Below, one piece after another: positions 47,584-58,596 of a DNA stretch of 64,000 nt. The notes under the pieces were generated by a model, which saw only the letters and a list, made by a program, of their open reading frames with translations, did no database searches and was not told the origin of the DNA. The DNA comes from Agapanthus africanus (taxonomy: Eukaryota; Streptophyta; Magnoliopsida; Asparagales; Amaryllidaceae): positions 227,463,138 to 227,527,137 of the forward strand of contig JASDDO010000018.1 of assembly GCA_030015575.1 (NCBI GenBank), in the 5' to 3' direction. Position 1 is the first letter of the stretch; every line of letters begins with the position of its first letter. The position numbers and the translations under genes are program-made.

Positions 47584-49814
47584 CATGCAGCATCAAATAA
47601 AGGTGAACATGTAGCTATAGCCAGGTATGTGTAACCATGTCGATATAGCAAGATATGTGTATCTACCTATCAATAATGATGTAATACCCTCCAGGTATAT
47701 GTGTATGTAGGTTTGCAAGCTGTACATGTAGCTAAGTCTCATGTGTGTGTATACTTGTCACTAATGGTACGATACCGTATAGGTACATAGGTAACTAGCA
47801 TGTATGCATGGCAAGGTATACTACTATCATTTGCGCCAACGCATAAGAATCAATGATCCCACGTCAATGACAAAACAGTACGATATAGGTATGTGTAGCC
47901 CTAACTAGGTAAGTGCGTATACATGTAAGTATGTATGCACGGTGTATATGTAAGTATGCATGCATAGAAAGGCATATGTTTAAGCATGTAGGTATACAGG
48001 TATGCTATATGTCATATACTCAAAAGGAAATAGGGATCATGTCTCAATGTCCCTAAACAATACAATATCACATATGTATAGGTGTTGTGCGCGTCATGGA
48101 AATTATTGACGGTATGTGTGTAGCATACAATTAGTGCTCGTAAAACATGAACCATAAATAATGGTGTTGTGTCTCATTAATACTAAGTCCATACACAAGG
48201 AAATGAGATAAGCAACAAAGGTATACATGCACAATCAATATCCGTATACTTCTAACTAGTAGTCATGTCATTTGATCTAGCTCAGACGCATAAAGCCATA
48301 CGGCCGATACCCCTGTAGATGTTAAATCTACTCACCAACGTTCCTGGCTAATTAAAACCAACTACTCGCTTTCCCCTGTTCGCAGCGCCCGAAGTCCCCT
48401 CCTGCGATCCTAAAAGCATAAAACATTATAACAAGTATATATTAGCAATCGACCAATAACACGTACCAACTACTTTTGACAGACGGACCAACTCCAATCA
48501 TACTCTCAAGTGTTCGTCAAGCGGCTAACGCGCGTAGCGACACTACAAAACCAACTCAAGAGCAAAAGCTACACAAAGACACGAGCGACATCGGCATGAC
48601 CCTATCTAGGAACGCAAATCGACATAATTACCAAGCCTAGACTCTGATCCTACCGATCGCGCATTCACAACACACTAATAAATGTGGAATCTAATATAAA
48701 TAACGTCGCAACGTCAAAAGAAACCCACGCTTAAACTTACCAAAATCTAGTAAGTAACATATAACATTTTTGCTCAAAACTACAAGTTTTTACCAAAACT
48801 AGAATTTACAAACATCATAACATAGCAAGATTAAACCATTCAAACCTTCACTATAATTTTAATATCACTTAATTAGGATTTAGTAAAAGTCTAGTTTGTA
48901 ATTAAGCTAATTAGATAATTAGGAAAATATCATTTAAAAAATCTAGCAAGTAGATTAAGTTTACTTTTTCCTAAAATTAACAATTAACCTTTTCACTAAT
49001 CAAAACCCTAATTGATTATTAAGAAACCATTTCTACAATTTTTAAACATGCAATTAAATAGATTTAATTTAACAACTAATAAGCTAATTAAAGTAATCGA
49101 ACAACAAAGAGATTCGGATTAGGGTTTTATACCTCCAAATTTGATTTGAAACTCGCAACTAGAAAACAAAAATTAGCCTCCAAAAACCAAGACTTTTTTT
49201 AAGATCCAAGCTAGATTAGTGATGGAGAAAGGATGGGTTAAGTTTTATTTATGAATTTATGGATTTATTTTGGGACTTTTAATGAAGTTGGAGGGCTTGG
49301 AGATGATGAAAAGAGCTAAGGAAAAGAAAAGGGAGAATGGGTAAGGCTCGGCCTTGAGGAGGGAATTGGGGGGGGTTGTGTAAAAGAATGGAAAAATCTA
49401 GCTAAAATGCAATTAATGCTCATTTAATGCAAATGGCAACTTTTCTTTCTTTTCTTTTCTTTTAAATTTTCATTTTAAATTCACAAAATATCTAGATATT
49501 TGGATGGATGGATTAACAAAATATCTAGTGATTAGATTAGCAATGAATCAAATTAGAAGTAATTAACTCAAAATGTAATTATCACTAATTATATGAGTAA
49601 ATAATACATTAAAATAATATTTTATTAGGGAAAATTTTTATGTGAACCAAAACATCCTATTGACCCCCAAAGCACGCGCAATAGCTTCACTCTAGCTAAA
49701 CTAGGTGCCGTCAAGTCTATACAGAAGTTTGATCACAATCGGGTTAAAACGGAAAACACCGACTATTTTACCCTAAAACGGAAAAATTCGCATAACTATT
49801 TCTAAAACTTTACA
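47584..49814 (-). repeat. Element D LTR, part 2
   Basis: This continues the LTR broken at 35089; the total is about 4105 bp. It ends CTTTACA (minus start TGTAAAG). It contains a diverged form of the region around the LTR palindrome (48085-48190). No gene. Confidence 0.8.
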
Positions 49815-49934
49815 ATCTTCTCCCCTAAAGAAATTCGGTCCCCAAATTTAAAATTCTCACTAAGCGTACCTTCAAAGAGATGAGTACAAAAAACTCCCAA
49901 ATCTCGCTACCAGCCTCCCAAGTGATCACCTCAC
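49815..49934 (-). mobile_element. Element D 3' internal end with polypurine tract
   Basis: The minus strand has TTTAGGGGAGAAGAT against the LTR start. The palindrome seen in C and E is present with one changed base (CCAAATTT). Copia F starts at 49935. Confidence 0.78.
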
Positions 49935-52157
49935 TGTAGGGTTCCTAGGCACACTATAGAGGTCTCACAAGGCATCAACCATACCAATTTCAAATTTTAT
50001 GGGTGCCGAGAAACCCTAATACGGATCGTTGACTAGAATTTTAGGCGATATATGAATCTAGTTAACAACTTAACTAAAGATAAGAAGCTACAACCTTTGT
50101 AGATCCGGATATCCACTTCCTTGGCTCCACGTAGGCGTTCTCTCGCTGTCCATCTCGAATCCCGGACTCAATCGTCGGCTTGATCGGAGAAATGGGCGGA
50201 CTAGGTCGTCGGCTTCGTGCCGAAGATGATCTACGTCGAGGCATCACAAGTTCAAGCTCCGACTTCACAAAGTTGTGAAACTTGTGAAGAAAACACCCAA
50301 AACAACTTGGCAAGAGGTAGAGGGTGAAGAAATAGGAGGTGGGTTCACTTTAGATTTGGATTTCTCTCACTTTAGCTCAAGTTGCCATTGATGGACTTAA
50401 GCTTTTCTTGAAGAAGAAGATGATCAAGAAGAAGAAAGAATATGATAAGTAAATAAAAAGAATAATAAAAATGAATACTTATCATCTTCTAACCTTGGTT
50501 AAGTGTAGAGAATAGACCATGGTCAAGTGAGAATGGTTAGGGTTAAAGATGATGACAAAATGGTCACCTTAGTCAAAGCTTCATGAAGCTTCATCAAGCT
50601 TCATGAAAGAAACCATTTTGTTATCTTTTATTTATTTATCAAAAAAGAATAGATAAATAAATAAGTAAATAAATCAAAACCCTAACTATTATCATAACCA
50701 TGGTTTAAGTCTTAACACAAAACCAATTTACATGCATCATCAAACATGACACATTGTAGTGCACAAAAATATATCACATATACAACTTGTGAACTACAAG
50801 TGAGAAAATCCTATTAAAGTGAACCAATACTAGTTAATGCAAAGTAATATATCAAATATATAATTATACATTAAATCATTAAATCAACACTTGATTCAAT
50901 GATCCGGTCATGTCGCACATAACCGACTAGTATCCAATGTATCGACTTATCGAATCAATCTACGATTCGATAACTAGGTTATATCGGATATAACCAATCG
51001 AAACATTCATCGCGAGAATGAAATACGGTATCACATACACGCATCATTCTCGGTCCTGCACATATCTCATATGCACTCCTATTTCGTTTCGCTTGAGCCA
51101 GGAAACCTCTGTGTAGGACTCTAAAGACTCGTCAATACGCCGGTAGCAGATGATGATCATATCAAGCACCCACAAGCCGCAAGCGGTCTGCTAAACGTAA
51201 CGGCCATCCGGGTATTGAGCGATCAGAAGATCGACGAGCTAGCCCGCTCACACTCCTGTGAATCCAACCAGTAACACTTACCGTACAGTCCGGTCTGTTC
51301 GTCTGATATGTCGCATATCAAGTCTAGGGGTGGTATACGTCAGTCCCCAATAACCGATAATTCATGCCGATGTGAGGCTCATAACGGGTCGAGAAACTAC
51401 TGGTAACACTTACCAGCAAATCTCTGATCAGCACTGGCCAGGGACTTCCCTGTTACGGCCAATCAAGCACAGCGCAATATCAACCCCCAATACCGGGAGA
51501 GACGAAACCCCTCCTATCGCTCATTGCCTCCATGTGACTCCGGACTGTACCCAAAGACCACCGTTTTGCACGCCCTCATGGATGTGGTAGGGTGGAGATC
51601 AAAGCACAGTGGGAATCACACAAGACTCTATGACGATCTCGGGTCTACAGACTAACCTGTACAAGTGTCACCTGAGAACTGCCATCTGACGTGAGGTATA
51701 ATACCATCTGGGAGTTCTCGGCGAGTCCGACCAGTGTACCCAGTCTCCACTGAGCACCCATATACCATCTCTGATGTCAAACACCAATGGATATGGGATC
51801 ATCCATCGCCCATCTCATGGGTCGAGAAGCGTATATGCTAGTCTACACTGGTATATCGATGCCCTGTCTCGATACACCTATGACTAGGGACCTTGAAGAA
51901 TGTACTTATGGACTACCATGTCCCCACTAGTATGATCTGCATCATAGTCCAGGTAGTCAAGTACACATCCTAAGGGCTTTATCAACATGTAACCATAAGA
52001 CAGTTTAAAGAGACAAGTGTACATGTTAAGATAAAGAGTAACCAGATAGCATACTATCATATCGAGCAAGAAAGTCATCTCTATATATGTCCAAGCATCC
52101 AATATAATATACATCATCTGTACAATACTGGCCTCTAGGGCATACATACAACTAACA
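49935..52157 (-). repeat. Copia F 3' LTR
   Basis: This 2223-bp LTR runs from TGTAGGG to CTAACA and is clearly more diverged from the A LTRs than those are from each other. Confidence 0.9.
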
Positions 52158-52171
52158 ATCTCCCACTTGCA

Positions 52172-54050
52172 CTAGGGCCAGCTGCTGTAGTATCGCATAC
52201 CGAGCATCCCGAAGAGTCTCTCAAACTGTATCTGGGGAATGGCCTTCGTGAGTGGATCCGCCGTGTTGTTCTTCGTGTCAACTCTCCTGACCTCGATCTC
52301 CCAGCGATCAACTATCTCCCGGATCAGGTGATACCGCCTCAGAATATGCCTAGATCGCTGATGGGACCTGGGTTCCTTGGCCAAAGCCACCGCTCAATTG
52401 TTATCGCAATACAAAGGTATTGGATGCTCAATGGATGGAACCACACCAAGTTCAGTAATGAACTTCTTGATCCAGACAGCCTCTTTAGCGGCATCGTTGG
52501 CAGCGATGTATTCAGCCTCCATCGTCGAGTCTGCCACGGTTTCCTGCTTGGAACTCTTCCAGCTAACCGCCCCTACGTAAAGGGTAAAGACAAATCCCGA
52601 CTGCGACTTAGAGTCGTCCTTATCACTCTGGAAGCTCGAATCGGTAAAGGACTCTACTTGGAGTTCTCCGTTACCATACACCAAGAGCATCTCTTTAGTC
52701 CTTCGTATGTACTTGAGAATGCTCTTCACAGCTGTCCAGTGACTCTCTCCAGGATCAGCTTGATACCTCTCACTATACTTAGTGAGTATGCTACATCGGG
52801 TCTGGTACATAGCATCGCATACATGATAGAGCCTACAGCCGAAGCATAGGGTATCCCTTGCATGCGAGCTCTCTCCAAATCAGTCTTGGGAGACGTCTCT
52901 TTGGAGAGAGTGAATCCAGAGATTGTGGGCAAGTTCCCACGCTTGGAATCTTCCATACTAAACCTTTTTAGTATGGTGTCAATGTACCTGGATTGGGACA
53001 ATCCCAATATCCGTTTGGATCTATCTCTATAGATCCTAATTCCCAATATGCAGGAGGCATCACCAAGATCTTTCATTGAGAATCTTTGTGATAAGAAGAG
53101 CTTGACCGATTGCAGCATAGGAATATCATTTCCTATCAAGAGTATGTCGTCCACGTATAATACGAGGAAGACAACCTTACTCTCTACCACCTTCTTGTAA
53201 ATACAAGGTTCATCTGGGTTTTTGACGAAATCAAACTCTTTGATAACGACGTCAAAGCAGATGTTCCAACTCCGCGATGCTTGCTTTAATCCATAAATGG
53301 ATTTAAGCAGCTTGCACACCTTCCCGCTGCTCCCACTGTCTACGAAGCCCTCTGGCTGAGTCATGCACACGCACTCTTCTAAATCACCATTTAGAAAGGC
53401 GGTCTTAACATCCATTTGCCAGATTTCGTAGTCATGATACGCAGCGATGGCAAGCATGATTCAGATGGATTTAAGCATAGCCACTGGAGAAAAGGTTTCG
53501 TCATAGTCTACACCTGGTCTTTGACGAAAACCTTTTGCAACAAGTCTAGCTTTGAAAGTCTCCACTTTCCCATCTACACCAAGTTTCTTTTTGAAGATCC
53601 ACTTGCTCCCAATGGGTTTTACCCCTTCAGGAGCAACTTCCAAAGTCCATACTTTGTTGGTGTACATGGATTCCATCTCGGACCGCATAGCATCCAGCCA
53701 TTTCACTGAGTCCCTACTCGTGATGGCCTGCTCGATGCTAGTTGGGTCATCATCCTCCATGATGCAATCTTCGCTTCTACCGTCAATGAGAAAACCGTAG
53801 TATCTCTCAGGTGGACGAGAAACCCTGCTAGATCGGCGGAGAGGCTGGGGGTCGTCGGGTACTACTGAATCCTCTGGTTCTACTAAATCTTCAGTTATAG
53901 TTTGTGTTGCTAGAACCTCTTCCAGTTCTACCTCAATACCACTAATCTGTTTCATAAGCAAACCTTTTTCTAAGAAAGTGGCATGTCGAGAAACAAACAC
54001 CTTTTGTTCCTCGGGGTGGTAGAAGATATACCCTTGTGAATTTTTGGGAT
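52172..54050 (-). pseudogene. pol: Copia F pol fragment: linker, RT and RNase H with three lesions
   Basis: In minus-strand order the fragment begins at PKNSQGY (54050), passes through KVFVSRHATF and MEDDDPTS, and enters RT. A TGA replaces an Arg codon just after MLKSI (53458-53460; CGG in Copia A). RT continues with QMDVKTAFLNGD, MTQPEGF and YVDDILLIGND. A one-base deletion near 52770 (A has CCTGCTCACT, F has CCTCTCACT) shifts the frame before SRYQADPGES. RNase H continues with SFTDSSFQSD and DSTMEAEYIA, and a TGA replaces the Gly codon after LYCDNN (52391-52393). The tail ends YYSSWP as in A. Codons upstream of 54050 in the open frame come from the element 2 LTR and are not pol. Confidence 0.93.
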
Positions 54051-56354
54051 TGTTGGAGGTAGTGCCCTCAGAGTCAATTATTGGATCACAGGTACGTGAT
54101 TGCAATGATTGAGGGAGGACCTATCCCGGTAGGACAGTCTTACTCGAGATGATAGTATGCTATCTGGTTTACCTTTATCATCGTGTACTGCTTTAAGTGA
54201 CCTGACATGTCGCTATTACACGTTGATAGAGCCCCTAGGATTCTTGCTTGACCACCAGCAGTATGAGGGCGATCATATAAGTGGGAGCTGGGGGTCTACA
54301 AGCATATCCTTAAAAGGTCCCTAGTGGTGGGAGTTTCGAGACTGGGCATCGATACTCCATTAGTAGACTAGTGTATACAGTCGAGACCCCGACGAGGGGC
54401 GGTGGCCGGTCTCACAAGCCACTGGTGTCAGTTGGATCACCTAAGATGTATACAGGTGCTCATTGGGTTATGAGTACACCGGACAGGACTCGCCGGGAAC
54501 ATGGTAGTTGGTCATATACCAGACGTCAGATGGCAGTTCCCTGGTGACATGTGTGCAGGTTAGTTCATCGACCTGGGGATCGTCATTTGTCTCGTGTGAG
54601 TTCCCACTGTACTTTGATTACTACCCTACCACGGCTCAAAGGAGTCGTGCAAACAGGTTTTAGTTGGGTACAGTCCCGAGCCACATGGAGGCAGTGAGCG
54701 TATCTTCAGGGGTTCGTCTCTCCCGGTATTGGGGGTGAGGTCGTGCTGTGTCTAGGAGAGCCATTACACAAAGTCCTTGGCCAAGGCAAGGAGATTTACT
54801 GGTAGGTATTCCAGTAGTATCTCAGGGTGTTCTGGGCTACACTCCGACACGACTTGTACCGCTTTTGGGGGTCTGACTTTTACCAACCCCCTAGGCCCGC
54901 CATGCGATACTCATAGACGAACGGACCGGACTGCACGGATATTGTCACTGACAGGCTCAGTAGGGTGTCAGGATGAGTTCGCTCATCGACGTCCTTTTTA
55001 GTCAGTACCTGGTAGCCCGTTATGTATTGGCTTATACCTCTAACGTGCTAGTGGTTAAATCCACAACCAAGGTGTTGACGAGTCTTTAGAGTCCCCCACA
55101 TTCAGTTACTCAAGCTTTCGGGCGAAACGCTGTAGAGGCCGTATGGAGATATGGCAGGGTTCGATCAGATACGTGCGGTATTGTACGGATCGTGATCGGA
55201 CGGTTTTTACTAACCGGCTTTGGCTTAAGCCGGATCTTAGTATTTGATAATGTAGTTTTGTCTTTTTGCATTTGTATCCGGACGGAATACAGATGCGGGT
55301 GTGTATGCACAGTATCGGGGTTTTCCTGTAATTTATTACGGGACCAGTTTTCTGGAGTTGCCAGTTTGCATTCCGTTCCGGCCGGTTTTCCTTTGTTCTT
55401 TCCCGGCCGGACTTTTCCGATGGAGGGGATTATTTGCAGTTTGCAAATAATATCTTGTGGAGGGGTTCTTTGTCTATTGCCATGCTCCATCCCTTGCATT
55501 AATTATGACTTGATTGAGTATGGGTTTTTGATGTATTTTGTGTTGGAAATTGGGTTTGATTTTGGCCGGCCACTGTTCTGGTCATGGAGTGAGATTTTAA
55601 TTTGGATGGGATTAATTTATTAGTGTGCAGGAGAATTTTTGTGAGGGTGTGCTGGAGTGTTTTTCATGAGGGATTATTATAATGTTAATTAATATTGAGG
55701 CTTCATTGTGAAATGAGGGTGCTGTGTGTTTTTTCCTTCATGGTGAATTTCGTGGGCCCCCCTCTTTGTGTGTGTGTGTGCAGTGGAGTCTTTTTCTTTT
55801 CTTTGGTTTTAATTCCTACACTCTACACACATTCATTCATCATGGAGTTTTGCTTGCCTCATTTTTCCAGAGAACAAAAAATGCCCTGGCCGAGCTCATT
55901 TCTTTGTCTGCTCCATTTATCTAGCAAGATTAAATGGAAAATTCTTTTGCACATATTCCTCCATCATGGCAACTATACAAAACCCCAAAGAGACAACGAT
56001 TCTACATTATTCTACAGCAAATCTTGGACGCGTCGGCCAGCCAACTTCGCGCCCGAGTTGCCTCGGTATTGAGGTGGGAGCCCGTAAAAGATACAGGCGA
56101 CGTGGTGCCCTTCCGGCGAGGAGGCGACCACCGGAGATCCCGCGACGAGATCGGAGTGGAGATGAAGACCGGAGGACTCGGATCAGTCGGTACATCTCTT
56201 TCCCTTCTTCTAGTTAGCTTAGACTTGTTAATGGTTCGATCCGGGTGTTTAGTGCGCGGTGGTGCCGGTTTGCTAAGTCCGCAAAATTAAAGTTTATCAC
56301 CGTTTCCGCATTTGGCCGTCGGGTTGACGGCCGGGGCGCCGCCGTGCACTTACA
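54051..56354 (+). repeat. Element 2 5' LTR
   Basis: This 2304-bp LTR starts TGTTGGAGGTAGTGCCC and ends GTGCACTTACA. The first 1.1 kb resembles element 1 closely; from about 55190 the two subfamilies diverge. It contains a GT microsatellite near 55770. Confidence 0.93.
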
Positions 56355-56355
56355 G

Positions 56356-56367
56356 TGGTATCAGAGC
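56356..56367 (+). other. Element 2 primer-binding site
   Basis: TGGTATCAGAGC two bases after the LTR end. Confidence 0.93.
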
Positions 56368-58596
56368 CTCCCCATTAACTTAGTCTAGCTTTGTGTAATG
56401 TGTTTTTGAGTTCCGATCGATCGAAATGTCCAAAAACCCGTATTTGCCCACGACAGTTTCTGTTGAAATTTTTCAGTCTCCAAAAATTTTTCAGGTTGCA
56501 TAAAAGTACTGTGCTAGAAATTATAAGAACACTGTTCAAATTCGACGCACTGATCTTCTCATTTGACCGCGGAAGGGCGGCCAAAACCCACGTTTGGCCG
56601 CGCTTCCGCTGCAGCCTACAGGAATCAGTGGGTTGGGTTTTTACAGTGGGCTTCTGGGCTTAAGTTAGGGGTTTTGGAATATTTAAATTGGGCCCATATT
56701 TTCTTTAACTGCTGCAGTATTCTTTGTGGGCCCACTTGTTAAAGTTTGATCAATCGGAATATTTTAAACACATTTTTCACAGTATTTACATTATATCTGC
56801 GACCGTGAATGTCACTCGATCGGTAAATCCGGTCTAACTGCTATAGCCCGGTTAGACGGATTTGCGAACGTGACTTTCACGTTGATGTTCTATGTATTTG
56901 CTGTGATGTTGCGGATCGGTCGTGGGGGATAGCCTGGATGCAATGCTAGTACAGTGTTTTTGTTGTATTATGTACATTTGATATTGCGGGGCGAGCGTCC
57001 GACATGTGGACTGCAGTCACTGCCTGTTTGTATTATTATTTTGGGGCACGACCTGGTTGCGGTCGATGTACCCGGTGTATGTATATTTTACTTTCTGTAC
57101 TAGGATTGCCCCGCGGAGGGGTGCACGGATAGCCGGGTTCTGGAGGGCAACAAGCCCGCATCTCATGGCATTGAGACGGAGGGGGCTTCGCTCTAGGATT
57201 GGCGGGCTATTCGCCGCACTCGTAGGGGGTACAGGTTTGACCCAGAAGGGGTGCCCAAGTTACCGGATTCCGTGAAGTGCTGGGTGGTCCATTCACGGTG
57301 CTGAAGGGGGCTGCCTCGCTTCAGGTTTTGGCGGGTGACTTGCCGCGCCCGTAGGGGTCTAGGTTTTCATTGCACAGGCTATCCACACGACCAGGGGAAC
57401 GTCGGGTTTCAGCGGCTCTGTGAAACCCGGGGATCCCAGATATCTGTATTGTTTCTGTGATGCTGTTCATTCTCTGTGATGTTGCATTTTTTTTTCACGC
57501 CTTGAGCGAAATATAATATATTGGTATATATATTAGTAGATGTTGTATATGTTTTGCATCCGCGCTAGTCCAGTCCCCGCTCTGTCGTTAGTAAGCTAAC
57601 CTAACGGGTAATGACGGGACCCAGTGGCGAATGCGGATGGCATATACGTACATCAGTATATTTTCGTTCTTTTTGGTGTGATCAATTGATGGGACTGCAT
57701 TGATTCGGATCAATGCAAGTTAAAAACAAACCTAATCAGATGTTGTTGGAACACTTTTCAAAAAGCTGTTATTGCAAGGACGTTCACTTTTGTTTTGCAT
57801 CGTGGTATTCATTTGGAATATCCTGCACCCCATTCTACGGGGAAAGAGCCGAGATCCCTTCACCGGGAGTGACCTCTTTAGTAAAGGTTTTCGTCACTAT
57901 ATTTTTTAAAAGCTATCCGTTCCTTCAACGATATCAAGTTCATTACGTTAAAGGTTTTTGCCAGAAACCATTCGTAGCCCTCCGTCGTTTCAGACGGGTA
58001 GCACGTAGTATTCATGCTATGTTTGTTGACCTTCGTCAAGGCATAGTGTATGGTAGCTGCTTGTTACCTTTCTGTTGCATAGATAGATGCGTTGGTTTGG
58101 GACAGTCGTACAGCCTTGTTGACCTTCGTCAAGGGCTTGTACGGGTGGGTTCAAATTAACCTGGACAATGACGGGTGGAACTTGACATGTGACTTATGAT
58201 TTGTTGACCTTCGTCAAGGTCATAAGAGCATGGGGCAGAAATCACATCGGGAGTTTCAAAAGAACTGAAACTTGCCAGATATGCGCATACCTTCTGGAGT
58301 GTGATACCGTGAGCGGATTCCGTCACGTTATCATGCGATGAGAGTTGGATCCCGATTCCCACTGATGAGTTAGTTTACTCCTCGGGTGACCCCGACTAAT
58401 TCTTCTTTCAGGTTTGGAGGAGAATTTGAGGTACAGTGGGAGGATTCCAGATTAGATAAATTGGTAACCATTCTGATCTAGGTTAGAGTGCACGCTGAGT
58501 GTTTCTTTTCTCTCTCTCTTTGGCAGCGACCATTGACCCAACCCCAAGACTTTGACTCAGTGACCAAGTTGACCGAACCTTCTTAACACTGGCTTT
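56368..58596 (+). other. Element 2 long leader with hairpins
   Basis: It aligns with the element 1 leader. A PBS-proximal hairpin has arms 56569-56585/56593-56609 (16 of 17 pairs) and outer arms 56548-56554/56624-56630, with sequence unlike element 1. There are GGCG hairpins at 57201-57215 and 57330-57344, a single TCCC-GGGA block (57855-57868), the three-hairpin module (58017-58226) and AGTTTCA/TGAAACT (58252-58272). No gag is visible. Confidence 0.75.
58017..58226 (+). other. Three-hairpin leader module, element 2
   Basis: TTGTTGACCTTCGTCAAGG occurs at 58023, 58116 and 58201 (93 and 85 apart). All three copies have GACC where element 1 has GGCC. The stems are as in element 1, with TAC/GTA extending the second stem where element 1 has TAT/GTG. 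Confidence 0.7.

Larger units (their letters stand above)
49935..54050 (-). mobile_element. Copia F: 3' half of a Copia A-like element
   Basis: It has a 3' LTR (49935-52157), polypurine tract (52158-52169) and pol through RNase H and RT to the linker. It is cut at 54050 by element 2; the rest lies beyond the window. It is the same family as Copia A. The left flank is CTCAC; the other duplication copy is not visible. Confidence 0.9.

Noticed and set aside
55695-56290. Frames of 118-125 codons in element 2 LTRs, repeated at 63417-63794
   Set aside because: They overlap in different frames within the LTR and include a GT microsatellite. They are repeated only because the LTR is.
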